Assembly: GCA_963669265.1 (NCBI GenBank)
Contig: OY769916.1
Coordinates: 3,782,001-3,846,000 of the forward strand
Source: SZUA-547 sp963669265
GTDB lineage: Bacteria; Pseudomonadota; Alphaproteobacteria; Rhodobacterales; Rhodobacteraceae
Reading direction: 5' to 3'
DNA length: 64,000 nucleotides
Within the stretch, counting starts at the first letter, position 1. The number at the start of each line of letters is the position of its first letter. Below the pieces are notes generated by a model that saw only the letters and a program-made list of their open reading frames with translations, was not told where the DNA came from and did no database searches. A program made the position numbers and the translations under genes. Positions 11,760 to 20,302 of the stretch are shown piece after piece.

Positions 11760-12215
11760 ATGTTGAAGAGAGTAGGCATTTCTAATCTGGCGTTTGCGTT
11801 TGGTTTGGCGATTGGGCTTGTCGCAGGTTTGACGGAGCAGGGCGTTGCGCAGCAATCTGACGCCGTGGTCACCGCGAAATTTGCGCCGGTTTCGGCCAAT
11901 GAGGTTCTTGATCGATTTGGCGGGGCTTCGGGGACCGAGGTTAAACTCGGCCATCCGCAGTCGCACCGCATTCAGTTCCTGAAGGGCGGCGCGGCGCGGG
12001 TTCATATCTGGAACGGTTCGCGCTTCATGCCCGGCATCTTCACCGCAGTCGAGAGTCGGGAGGATTCGCGCGTGTGTCTCGCCCGGACGCGGGGCTGGAC
12101 AGGCGGTTGCGTCTCCATCTCCTCCGACGGGGAGGATTTCCGGTGCCGGTATCTTTGGAACAATGGCTCGTCCGGCGTCATCGGATGCCGTGTGAAGCCG
12201 ATAAAGGCTGGCTAA
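11760..12215 (+). CDS. Exported protein, paralogue of the 10800-11384 lipoprotein
   Basis: A 151-residue protein with a signal peptide (LAFAFGLAIGLVAGL, cleavage probably after VAQ near residue 31) in place of the lipobox of its upstream paralogue. The mature domain shares LDRFGGASG, HPQSHRIQFLKGGAARV, CLARTRGWTGGC and YLWNNG and all four domain cysteines. So one copy is probably membrane-anchored and the other free in the periplasm or secreted. The family is unknown to me. It sits behind an AT-rich promoter with a perfect CtrA-type box. Its stop overlaps the last codon of the convergent gene at 12212-12685. Confidence 0.75.
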   Translation: MLKRVGISNLAFAFGLAIGLVAGLTEQGVAQQSDAVVTAKFAPVSANEVLDRFGGASGTEVKLGHPQSHRIQFLKGGAARVHIWNGSRFMPGIFTAVESREDSRVCLARTRGWTGGCVSISSDGEDFRCRYLWNNGSSGVIGCRVKPIKAG

Positions 12216-12685
12216 ACGAGACCGGTCAGGCGGCGGGAAAGGTAAGCGTCTCTCGCCGCCGCTTGATCGCCTTCAGCCTTCAGCATCGTTTCGATCCAGG
12301 TTCGGCGCTCGAAGTCGACCACGCCCATCTCCCACACGCACCCGATCAGGCCGGTCGCAGCCATATCCGCGAAGGCGGTTGGATCGGCGAGTGGCGCGCG
12401 AAACATCGCGCTTGACAGATTGTCGCCCAGCACCCACCAGAATATCGGCGCCCACACGGCATGTTCGCCGAAATGGATCAGCTGAAAACCCAGATTCTGG
12501 TGGGGGATGTCGCCGCTCTCTGCTTCAGCGGCTTGCAGCGCTCGCGCACCAGCCTCCAGCGCGGCGTCGACGGCGATCGGGTCGATGGACGCGCCCTCGC
12601 TCAGGATCGCATATCGCTTGATCCGCCAGTCTCCGCGTTGGGCCAGCGCAAGCGGCTGAACCTCGCGGGGGCGGTAAGCCGTCAT
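12212..12685 (-). CDS. Conserved hypothetical protein downstream of erpA
   Basis: A 157-residue soluble protein without signal peptide or membrane segment. It is rich in tryptophan and other aromatics (HFGEHAVWAPIFWWVLGDN), with YRPREVQPL near the start and WEMGVVDFERRTWIETML towards the end. I do not assign a function. Its ATG overlaps the erpA stop as ATGA, so the two are translationally coupled and probably functionally associated. The start is fixed by this overlap. Confidence 0.75.
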   Translation of the reverse strand: MTAYRPREVQPLALAQRGDWRIKRYAILSEGASIDPIAVDAALEAGARALQAAEAESGDIPHQNLGFQLIHFGEHAVWAPIFWWVLGDNLSSAMFRAPLADPTAFADMAATGLIGCVWEMGVVDFERRTWIETMLKAEGDQAAARDAYLSRRLTGLV

Positions 12686-13017
12686 ATTGAGAAACTGGTG
12701 CCGCAGCCGCAGGTGGAGGAGGCGTTCGGGTTCTGCACAGCGAAACGCGCGCCGATCAACTCATCGGTGAAGTCGATCACAGACCCTTCGAGGAATGGCT
12801 GCGAGGCGGGGTCGATCAGCACCTGCATCCCATTCTTCTCGATCACCAGATCGTCGGTGGCCGGCGCGTCCTCGAGTTGGATCTCATATTGAAAGCCGGA
12901 ACATCCGCCGCCAAGCACGGCCACGCGCAACGCTTTCGCCGCGCCAGAGGCGTCGGCGATCTCCTCAAGCCGGGCGAAGGCCCGGTCGGTGACGGTCACT
13001 GGCAGACGCAGGTCCAT
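12682..13017 (-). CDS. erpA: HesB/IscA-type iron-sulfur insertion protein
   Basis: A 111-residue A-type carrier that hands Fe-S clusters to apoproteins. The three ligand cysteines are visible: GGGCSGFQY near residue 39 and the C-terminal STCGCGTSFSI pair. The length and C-terminus fit ErpA/IscA. In this group erpA usually sits divergent from dgt, as here, with 124 bp between the starts. ErpA rather than another A-type protein is chosen from this context. It overlaps the next gene by 4 bp. Confidence 0.92.
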   Translation of the reverse strand: MDLRLPVTVTDRAFARLEEIADASGAAKALRVAVLGGGCSGFQYEIQLEDAPATDDLVIEKNGMQVLIDPASQPFLEGSVIDFTDELIGARFAVQNPNASSTCGCGTSFSI

Positions 13018-13141
13018 GGGTTTGGCGTCCTATCCGATTGCGTTATAAGCGCGGTCGCCAAACGGGCGAGCCGACGCGGATATCCATAAAGGTATGGCGT
13101 TCGCTCTCTGTCGCCAACCCCGGGCAGGATATATAAGAGCG

Positions 13142-14326
13142 ATGAGCCAGATTCAAACCGCGCCTTACGCCGCCAATCCCGCCGAATCGCGCGGACGCCT
13201 GCATGCCGAGCGAGAGAGCGCGCATCGGTCCTGTTTCCAGCGGGATCGCGACCGAATTATTCATTCCTCGGCCTTTCGCCGGCTGAAGCATAAAACCCAG
13301 GTCTTTGTGGAGCATGAGGGCGACTATTACCGCACTCGTCTGACCCATTCGATCGAGGTCGCCCAGATCGCCCGCTCCATCACCCGCCCGCTGGGCCTGA
13401 ATGAAGAGCTCAGCGAGGCGGTCGCGTTGGCGCATGATCTCGGCCACACCCCGTTCGGGCATACCGGCGAAGACGCGTTGCATGAGTGCATGGCGGCCTA
13501 TGGCGGGTTCGATCACAACGCGCAGGCGCTGAAGATCGTAACCGAGCTGGAGCGGCGCTACGCCGAATTCGATGGCCTCAACCTGACCTGGGAGACGCTG
13601 GAGGGCATCGCCAAGCACAATGGGCCGCTGACGGAAGGTCCGCAGGATCACGGCGATGATCTGAACGCGGGCTTCACCAATTACAACGCCCGGCACGATC
13701 TGGAGCTTCATACCCAGGCGAGCGCCGAGGCGCAGGTGGCCGCACTGTCCGACGATATCGCTTATAACAATCATGATCTCGACGATGGTTTGCGCGCCGG
13801 GCTGTTCACGGTGGACGAGGTGCGGGAATTGCCGTTGGTCGGCACCAGTTTCGACCGGGTGGACGGCCTCTATCCGGATCTGGAGCCGCAGAGACGACAG
13901 CATGAAGCGCTGCGCCGCGTTTTCGGCCTGATGGTGGAGGATGTGCTGCAGGAAAGCGCGAACCGCCTGGAGGAACTGGACGCCGGTGACGCTGCCGAGA
14001 TTCGCGCACATTCTGACCCGGTGATCGCGTTCTCGGCGGGTGTGCTGCGCGATCTCAATGAGATCCGCGCCTTTCTTTACGCCCGCATGTATCGCCATTG
14101 GAAGGTGCAGCGAATGCGCACCAAGGCGGCGGGCGTGGTGAAGGAGCTTTTCGCGCTCTTTATGGATGAGCCGGGGCTTTTGCCGGAGGACTGGCGCGAG
14201 GATGCGAAACACGCGGTGTCCGACACGCTCCGCGCCCGAATCGTCGCGGATTACATCGCGGGGATGACAGACCGATTCGCGCTGCAGGAGCACCGGATCC
14301 TTACCGACCCGCAAGCTCGGGCGTGA
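13142..14326 (+). CDS. dgt: dGTPase family protein (dNTP triphosphohydrolase)
   Basis: A 394-residue HD-domain enzyme that releases triphosphate from deoxynucleotides. Metal-binding motifs are RLTHSIEVAQIAR, with the first histidine, and ALAHDLGHTPFGHTGE, with the HD pair. The protein starts with RGRLHAERESAHRS, typical of the alphaproteobacterial deoxyguanosinetriphosphate triphosphohydrolase-like group. The ATG at 13142 was chosen because homology starts there; the frame extends upstream to 13094 without a good site. It is divergent from erpA and followed by argS. Confidence 0.93.
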   Translation: MSQIQTAPYAANPAESRGRLHAERESAHRSCFQRDRDRIIHSSAFRRLKHKTQVFVEHEGDYYRTRLTHSIEVAQIARSITRPLGLNEELSEAVALAHDLGHTPFGHTGEDALHECMAAYGGFDHNAQALKIVTELERRYAEFDGLNLTWETLEGIAKHNGPLTEGPQDHGDDLNAGFTNYNARHDLELHTQASAEAQVAALSDDIAYNNHDLDDGLRAGLFTVDEVRELPLVGTSFDRVDGLYPDLEPQRRQHEALRRVFGLMVEDVLQESANRLEELDAGDAAEIRAHSDPVIAFSAGVLRDLNEIRAFLYARMYRHWKVQRMRTKAAGVVKELFALFMDEPGLLPEDWREDAKHAVSDTLRARIVADYIAGMTDRFALQEHRILTDPQARA

Positions 14327-14351
14327 GAGGGGCCATGTCGGGAACCGCTAT

Positions 14352-14369
14352 TGGACGCCCGCGCGTCCA
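14352..14369. other. Perfect hairpin between dgt and argS
   Basis: A 7-bp inverted repeat (TGGACGC, loop CCGC, GCGTCCA) lies 48 bp before the argS start. There is no T-run after it, so it is not a standard intrinsic terminator; it could be an RNA stem in the argS leader. Confidence 0.3.
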
Positions 14370-14417
14370 CATGATACCGAGCGCGCAAAGCTTCCCCGTC
14401 GCACCGGAACGCAACCC

Positions 14418-16163
14418 ATGAACCTTTTCGCCGATATCCGCGTCCTTGTCGCAGACTCGCTCGCCGCCTTGTCCTTAGAAGGCGTTTTGCCGGAAGGACT
14501 GAGCCATTCGAACGTGACCGTTGAGCCGCCGCGCGACGCCGCGCATGGCGACATGGCGACCAACGCCGCGATGGTTCTGGCCAAACCCGCCCGGATGAAG
14601 CCGCGCGACATCGCCGAGGCGCTGGCGGCGAAACTGCAAGCCGACCCTCGCGTCGCCACGGTCGACGTGGCGGGACCCGGTTTTATCAATCTGCGCCTTG
14701 CGTCGTCTGTCTGGCTGGGCGCCGTATCAGCCGCATTGCAGGACGGCGCGGCGTTCGGGCGGTCTTTTTCCGGCGGCGGCCAGAAGGTGAATGTGGAGTT
14801 CGTCTCCGCCAATCCGACCGGCCCGCTGCATGTCGGCCATACCCGCGGCGCGGTGTTCGGCGACGCCTTGTCGAATCTGCTGTCTTTCGCGGGCTATGAC
14901 GTCACGCGCGAGTACTACATCAACGATGGCGGCGCGCAGGTCGACGTGCTCGCCCGCTCCGCCTATCTGCGTTACCGCGAGGCGCGGGGCGAGGTGGTGC
15001 AGATCCCGGAAGGGCTCTATCCCGGCGGCTACCTGAAGGCCGTGGGCGAGGCGTTGTCCGACGCGTTTGGCGACGACCTGATGGAGGCGCCGGAAAGCTC
15101 CTGGCTGCCGGATGTGCGCGAATTCGCCATCGAAGAGATGATGAAGGCGATCCGCGACGATCTGCAGGCTCTGGGCATCCGGATGGATCATTACTTCTCT
15201 GAGAAATCTCTTAATGCGGACGGGCGGATCGGCGCGGCGCTTGAAGCGCTGGATGAGAAAGGGCTGATCTATATCGGCACTCTGGAACCGCCCAAGGGAA
15301 AGGTCCCGGAAGATTGGGAGCCGCGCCCCCAGACCCTCTTCAAGTCAACGGCCTATGGCGATGATGTCGACCGGCCTTTGAAGAAATCTGATGGCGGATG
15401 GACCTATTTCGCCGCTGATATCGCCTATCACTTCGACAAGGTCGAGCGCGGTTATGACCAGCTCATTGACGTGTTCGGCGCCGATCATGGCGGCTATGTC
15501 AAGCGCATGAAGGCGACCGTGGCCGCGCTGTCTGAAGAAAAGACGCCGCTCGACATTAAACTCTGCCAGCTGGTGAAGCTGTTCAAGGGCGGCGAGCCGT
15601 TCAAGATGTCGAAACGTTCCGGGCAGTTCATCACCTTGCGCGATCTGGTGGATGAGGTCGGGCGCGACGTGACCCGCTTCGTGATGCTGACGCGCAAAAA
15701 CGACGCCGCGCTGGATTTCGACTTCGCCAAGGTCAAAGAGCAATCCAAGGACAACCCGGTCTTTTACGTGCAATATGCCCATGCGCGCGTGCAGTCGGTG
15801 CTGCGGGGCGCAGAGGAGGCGGGCGTGGCGTCCGGCGACGCGGCGTTGCGGGCCATGGATCTGTCGCCGCTTTCCGATCCGGCGGAGCTTTCGGTCGCGC
15901 GCAAACTTGCCGAGTGGCCGCGCGCGGTGGATCAGGCGGCGCAAGCGCATGAGCCGCATCGCATCGCATTCTACCTCTATGACCTCGCTGCGGAGTTCCA
16001 CGCGCTGTGGAACAGGGGCAAGGAAGATCCCTCGCTGCGGTTCTTGCGGGACGACGATCCCGCCCTGACCGGCGCGCGGATTGCACTTATTCGCGCCGTT
16101 TCAGTTGTTATTGCGGCTGGTCTTGGTATTCTAGGGGTGACCCCGGTCAACGAAATGCGCTGA
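14418..16163 (+). CDS. argS: Arginyl-tRNA synthetase
   Basis: A 581-residue class I synthetase that attaches arginine to tRNA-Arg. The HIGH motif is in NPTGPLHVGHTRGAV and the KMSKS-like loop is MSKRSGQFITL. The N-terminal Add-1 domain (VEPPRDAAHGDMATNAAM) and C-terminal DALR anticodon domain are present. Length is usual. It precedes the SPOR, nagZ and scpAB genes in the common Rhodobacterales order. Confidence 0.97.
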   Translation: MNLFADIRVLVADSLAALSLEGVLPEGLSHSNVTVEPPRDAAHGDMATNAAMVLAKPARMKPRDIAEALAAKLQADPRVATVDVAGPGFINLRLASSVWLGAVSAALQDGAAFGRSFSGGGQKVNVEFVSANPTGPLHVGHTRGAVFGDALSNLLSFAGYDVTREYYINDGGAQVDVLARSAYLRYREARGEVVQIPEGLYPGGYLKAVGEALSDAFGDDLMEAPESSWLPDVREFAIEEMMKAIRDDLQALGIRMDHYFSEKSLNADGRIGAALEALDEKGLIYIGTLEPPKGKVPEDWEPRPQTLFKSTAYGDDVDRPLKKSDGGWTYFAADIAYHFDKVERGYDQLIDVFGADHGGYVKRMKATVAALSEEKTPLDIKLCQLVKLFKGGEPFKMSKRSGQFITLRDLVDEVGRDVTRFVMLTRKNDAALDFDFAKVKEQSKDNPVFYVQYAHARVQSVLRGAEEAGVASGDAALRAMDLSPLSDPAELSVARKLAEWPRAVDQAAQAHEPHRIAFYLYDLAAEFHALWNRGKEDPSLRFLRDDDPALTGARIALIRAVSVVIAAGLGILGVTPVNEMR

Positions 16164-16206
16164 AGCGCTACAACATATCGGGGTCTGAGCAGCAATAACC
16201 CGCGAA

Positions 16207-17148
16207 ATGCGGACGAAATACAGGCTCTGCGATCCGATGCGCGACGACGCCGCTACCGACGAACCCGTCGAGTCGACGACTCGATCCCCACTTGCGCGCG
16301 CGCTCGGCGCTGGCGCTGGCGCATTGATTTCCTTGGCGGTTCTGGCCGGCGTCGTGGTCTGGGCCTATCGGCTCGGCTCGCAGGACGCCCGAGAGGTTCC
16401 CGTGATCCGGGCCGCCGAAGGTCCGAACCGCATCGCGCCGGAGGATCCCGGCGGCGTGCGTTTCGAGCATCAGGGCCTCGCCGTCTACGATTCGATCTCT
16501 GGCGCGGACGAAAACGCCGCGATCGCGCTGGCGCCGGGCGCCGAGCGTCCCGCCGCCGAGGACCGTCCGATGGTCAGCCGGCCCGAGCCCGGCGGCATCA
16601 CGCAGCAAGACCAGCCTGAGCAGCCGGAAATCGCCTCCATCGGCGCGGTCGAGCCCGAGCCGGAGAGTCCCGGCGCGTCTGTCTTGCCCGATCCGGTGGA
16701 CGAGGGCGCGGCTGGCAAGCCTGAGGATGAGATCAAGACCACGATTTTCGCCCCGCGCAAGGCGCCGTCTCCGGCGAAGCGCCCCGGCCGGGTGAAAGCC
16801 GCCGCGGCCACGAAGGATGAGATGGCCCCGGCGCGTCAGGCGCCGCGCATTCCCGCCTCGACCGAGGCCGCGATCGCCCGCGCCATCGCCGCCGCCGAGT
16901 CGCCCTATCAGATTCAGCTGGGCGCTTTTGGCAGCGACAATGACGCTCGCGAGCAATGGGACATCGTCAAGGGCCGCAATTCGGATCTGCTGACCGGTCT
17001 TGAATTGATCGTCCAGCCGGTGAAGTCCGGCGGACGCACCCTGTTCCGGATGCGCGCCGCGCCATTCGAGGACCGGTCGTCCGCCGTCTCCATCTGCGAG
17101 GCCCTGAAGGCGCGCGGACAGGCCTGCATCGTCGCGAGGAGCGGGTAG
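16207..17148 (+). CDS. SPOR-domain membrane protein
   Basis: A 313-residue protein with a cytoplasmic start, one membrane helix (about residues 36-54, ISLAVLAGVVVWAYRLG), a long Pro/Glu/Ala-rich periplasmic linker, and a C-terminal SPOR domain (about 236-312, YQIQLGAFGSDNDAREQWD). SPOR domains bind denuded peptidoglycan at the division septum. The gene overlaps nagZ by 1 bp, which joins it to a peptidoglycan-recycling enzyme and supports a cell-wall role. Confidence 0.88.
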   Translation: MRTKYRLCDPMRDDAATDEPVESTTRSPLARALGAGAGALISLAVLAGVVVWAYRLGSQDAREVPVIRAAEGPNRIAPEDPGGVRFEHQGLAVYDSISGADENAAIALAPGAERPAAEDRPMVSRPEPGGITQQDQPEQPEIASIGAVEPEPESPGASVLPDPVDEGAAGKPEDEIKTTIFAPRKAPSPAKRPGRVKAAAATKDEMAPARQAPRIPASTEAAIARAIAAAESPYQIQLGAFGSDNDAREQWDIVKGRNSDLLTGLELIVQPVKSGGRTLFRMRAAPFEDRSSAVSICEALKARGQACIVARSG

Positions 17149-18194
17149 TGCCCGCGCCGCGGGCCGTAATCTTCGGCTGCGCGGGCGCGGACCTCACACC
17201 GCAGGAGGTCGCGTTTTTCCGAGCGGCGGACCCTTGGGGGTTCATCCTCTTCAAACGCAATGTCGAGACGCCAGAGCAGGTGACGCGCCTGACGGCGGCG
17301 CTGCGCGACGCCGTGGGCCGGGACGCGCCCATTCTGGTGGATCAGGAGGGTGGAACCGTCGCGCGCTTCCGAGGCGCGCCCTGGAAGCGCTGGGCGCCGG
17401 TGCTGGAGGTCTGCGACGCGCTGCAAGACTCTGGTGAAGAAAACGTTCTGGCCGCGCTGGCGCTGCGCTACCGCATTATCGCGCTGGAACTGACGGCGAT
17501 GGGCGTCGACGTCAATTGCGCGCCTCTGCTGGACGTGCCGCAACCGGGGTCGAACGATGTGATCGGCGTGCGCGCGTTGGGGCGTGCGCCTGAGGAGGTC
17601 GCCCGTCGCGGCCGAGCGGTCATCGATGGAACGCTGGCAGGCGGCGCTCTTCCAGTCATAAAGCACCTGCCGGGTCATGGCCGCACCAAGGTCGATACGC
17701 ATCAGGCCCATTCGGTCGCGGACGCCTCGTTGGAGGAACTAAACGCGGTGGATTTCGCGCCGTTCAAAGCACTGAAGGATGCGGCGTTGGGCATGACCGC
17801 GCATATCGTCTTCGACGCCATTGATCCCGAGCGCCCGGCGACCCAGTCGCCCAAGGTGATCGAAAAGGTGATCCGCGGCGCCATCGGCTTCGATGGGTTC
17901 CTGATGACGGACGACCTCTCCATGAGCGCGTTGTCGGGCGCGCCGGGGGATCGCGCGGCGGCTTCGGTCGCAGCGGGGTGCGACGCGGTTCTGCATTGCA
18001 ATGGCGAGCTCGCGGAGATGGAGGCGGTCGCCGACGCGCTGCCGCGCCTGACGCCCGCCGGTGAGGCCCGCGCGGAACAAGCTGAGGCGGCGCGGCGGGA
18101 TGCGCGCGCCCGCGCCGAACGGGAGCTTGCCGATGTCGAAGCGCTTTGGGGGACGCACCAGGCGCTGTTAGGGGGGGAGTTGGCGCATGCCTGA
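17148..18194 (+). CDS. nagZ: Beta-N-acetylhexosaminidase
   Basis: A 348-residue family 3 glycoside hydrolase that removes N-acetylglucosamine from anhydromuropeptides during peptidoglycan recycling in the cytoplasm. The family markers are VDQEGGTVARFRG, KHLPGHGRTKVDTHQ with the catalytic histidine, and FLMTDDLSMSAL with the nucleophile aspartate. The start is a GTG that shares one base with the preceding TAG stop; scpA overlaps the end by 8 bp, so these genes are coupled. Confidence 0.93.
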   Translation: MPAPRAVIFGCAGADLTPQEVAFFRAADPWGFILFKRNVETPEQVTRLTAALRDAVGRDAPILVDQEGGTVARFRGAPWKRWAPVLEVCDALQDSGEENVLAALALRYRIIALELTAMGVDVNCAPLLDVPQPGSNDVIGVRALGRAPEEVARRGRAVIDGTLAGGALPVIKHLPGHGRTKVDTHQAHSVADASLEELNAVDFAPFKALKDAALGMTAHIVFDAIDPERPATQSPKVIEKVIRGAIGFDGFLMTDDLSMSALSGAPGDRAAASVAAGCDAVLHCNGELAEMEAVADALPRLTPAGEARAEQAEAARRDARARAERELADVEALWGTHQALLGGELAHA

Positions 18195-18963
18195 TGGATT
18201 GTTTGTCGAGGAACGCGAGCCGGATGACGCCTTCATCGTCGATCTCGACGGGTTTGAGGGGCCGCTGGATATGCTTCTGGCGATGGCGCGGACCCAGAAG
18301 ATGGACCTGCGTCAGATCTCGGTGCTGAAACTCGCTGAGCAATATCTGGCGTTTGTCGAAACGGCGCAGCGTCTTCGGCTTGAGCTGGCGGCGGATTATC
18401 TGGTGATGGCGGCGTGGCTCGCCTATCTGAAATCCCGCCTCTTGCTGCCGCCGCCCGATGAGGAAGAGGGGCCGAGCGCCGAGGAGCTCGCCGCCCATCT
18501 CGCCTTCCAGCTCGAGCGGCTGGAGGCGATGCGCGACGCGGCGGCTCGCCTGATGGCCCGCGACCAGCTGGGCCGGGACGTCTTTACGCGCGGCGAGGAG
18601 GAAAGCGTCGTAACCTCGCGCCGGACGGTGTGGGACGCCTCGTTGCTGGATCTGCTGCGCGCCTATGCGCAGGTGAAGACCAAGGACAATTACACGCCGC
18701 TGCATGTGCGCCGCCGCCGCCTTCACACCGTCGAGGACGCGCTGAAGAACCTGCGCGGGGCGATCGGCGCCGATCTCGACTGGTCGATCCTCGCCGATTT
18801 CATCCCCGATGGCTGGCGGCTGGAGGACGCGCGTTCGGCCATGGCCAGCCATTTCGCCGCCACCCTTGAGATGGCGAAGCGAGGCGAGGTGGAGATCCGG
18901 CAGGACGCGGCGTTTGAGCCGATTTATCTTCGCGCAGCCCGAGAGGCGCGGAATGTCGCCTGA
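18187..18963 (+). CDS. scpA: Segregation and condensation protein A
   Basis: A 258-residue kleisin that bridges SMC heads in the bacterial condensin. The N-terminal FEGPLDMLLAMARTQKMDLRQI motif region and LVMAAWLAYLKSRLLLP are diagnostic. It overlaps nagZ by 8 bp and scpB by 11 bp, and functions with ScpB in chromosome compaction and segregation. SMC itself is not in this window. Confidence 0.94.
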   Translation: MPDGLFVEEREPDDAFIVDLDGFEGPLDMLLAMARTQKMDLRQISVLKLAEQYLAFVETAQRLRLELAADYLVMAAWLAYLKSRLLLPPPDEEEGPSAEELAAHLAFQLERLEAMRDAAARLMARDQLGRDVFTRGEEESVVTSRRTVWDASLLDLLRAYAQVKTKDNYTPLHVRRRRLHTVEDALKNLRGAIGADLDWSILADFIPDGWRLEDARSAMASHFAATLEMAKRGEVEIRQDAAFEPIYLRAAREARNVA

Positions 18964-19663
18964 GGACGCGCCGGACGAAGAGCCGCCGGCCGAGGGCGCG
19001 GCGGCGCCTGACGCGTCTGCCGACCCGTTTGGCGATCCCCTGTTCGACGTGCCGCCGATGGCGGAGCAGGAGCGCATGGTCGAGGCCATCCTGTTCGCCT
19101 CCAGCGCGCCGGTCACCGTGCGGCAGATCTCGGACCGGATGCCGGAGGGCAGCGATCCGGCGGAGGCGATCCAGCATCTTCGCCGCCGCTATGAAGGACG
19201 CGGCGTTCAAGTTACTCGCGTTGGCGAGGGCTGGGCGTTCCGAACCGCCTCCGATCTCAGCTTCCTGATGCGCAAGGAGGCCGTGGAGACGAAAAAGCTC
19301 TCGCGCGCCGGGTTGGAGACGCTCGCCATCATCGCCTATCACCAACCCGCGACTCGCGGCGAGATTGAGGAAGTGCGCGGCGTCTCCCTCTCTCGCGGCA
19401 CGCTGGACACGTTGATGGAGATGGGGTGGATCAAGTTCGGTCGGCGTCGGATGACGCCCGGCCGGCCGGCGACCTTCGTCACCACTCAGGCCTTCCTGGA
19501 CCATTTCGGGCTGGAAAGCGCGCGCGATCTGCCGGGCCTAAAAGAGCTGCGCGACGCCGGTCTTTTGGACAATGCGCCGTTGCCAAATGGACTCTCGGAT
19601 TTGGAAAAAACCGATACAGAGCTTGAAGATTCGGAAGAAAAGGATCAAGATTTGTTCGAGTAG
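18953..19663 (+). CDS. scpB: Segregation and condensation protein B
   Basis: A 236-residue protein with two winged helices; VEAILFASSAPVTVRQIS opens the first and ETLAIIAYHQPATRGEIEEV the second. It dimerises and binds ScpA. The ATG at 18953 follows GAGAGG and lies inside the end of scpA. An acidic tail rich in Asp and Glu closes the protein. In many relatives tat genes follow; here a rhodanese-like gene follows instead. Confidence 0.94.
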   Translation: MSPEDAPDEEPPAEGAAAPDASADPFGDPLFDVPPMAEQERMVEAILFASSAPVTVRQISDRMPEGSDPAEAIQHLRRRYEGRGVQVTRVGEGWAFRTASDLSFLMRKEAVETKKLSRAGLETLAIIAYHQPATRGEIEEVRGVSLSRGTLDTLMEMGWIKFGRRRMTPGRPATFVTTQAFLDHFGLESARDLPGLKELRDAGLLDNAPLPNGLSDLEKTDTELEDSEEKDQDLFE

Positions 19664-19684
19664 CGTGTGAGTGGGGGGTCCGAG

Positions 19685-20299
19685 ATGGTTGTTTTCTCGG
19701 CGGTTTTTAAAGTTCAGCGAATCATTTTTACTGGTGTATTGGCCGGCGCCATTCTGGGTATGGCGGTCGTTTCCGCTGGCGCGGCGGCCAGTGGACAGCT
19801 CAAAAGCAGCATCAATCCCTATCTTATTCCGCCCTGGCTGGGCACCTGGTCCGGCCTATATCTGACCCCGTCCGAGGCGCATAAAGCCGCCAAGCGACCG
19901 GGCGTCGTCTTCATCGATGTGCGCTATTCGGAAGAACTGAAAAAGGACGGCGCGCCAAACGGTCTGGACGGGCATGTGCCCTGGGTGCGCATGGCGCCGC
20001 TGAAATTGGGCGGGCACACCATCTATCAGCCGCAGCTCAATCCGAATTTCATTGGCGAGTTGAAGTCCCGTGTCGCCAACAGGGGCGGTCGGCTGGGCCG
20101 CACGCCAGTGATCCTGATCTCGACCACGGGGGAACGCTCGGCGCGCGCTGCGGACTTCCTGCACAAGGCCGGCATCTCGGAAATCTACACGGTGGTCTAC
20201 GGTTTCACCGGCGGCGAGCACCCGGAGGATCAGGCGCAAAGCTGGCGCGGCTTGGGCCTGCCGTATCGCGGCAAGACGGCGCGTGCGAGCCTGCGATAA
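19685..20299 (+). CDS. Exported rhodanese-like protein lacking the catalytic cysteine
   Basis: A 204-residue protein with an N-terminal hydrophobic segment (about residues 12-32, ending GAAAS, so signal peptide or anchor). A rhodanese fold follows: GVVFIDVRYSEEL, then the usual active-site loop as ISTTGERSARAADFLHKAG, then VYGFTGG. In active rhodaneses the loop is C-x-x-G-x-R; here the cysteine position is Ser/Thr, so sulfur transfer by the normal mechanism is not expected. The ATG at 19685 follows GGGGGG; a GTG at 19667 is a weaker alternative. It starts about 21 bp after scpB. Role unknown, perhaps binding or redox sensing (inference). Confidence 0.75.
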   Translation: MVVFSAVFKVQRIIFTGVLAGAILGMAVVSAGAAASGQLKSSINPYLIPPWLGTWSGLYLTPSEAHKAAKRPGVVFIDVRYSEELKKDGAPNGLDGHVPWVRMAPLKLGGHTIYQPQLNPNFIGELKSRVANRGGRLGRTPVILISTTGERSARAADFLHKAGISEIYTVVYGFTGGEHPEDQAQSWRGLGLPYRGKTARASLR

Positions 20300-20302
20300 T
20301 CC

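Noticed and set aside
17764..19116. Minus-strand open frame across nagZ and scpA
   Set aside because: It spans two certain genes on the other strand and has no recognisable domain.
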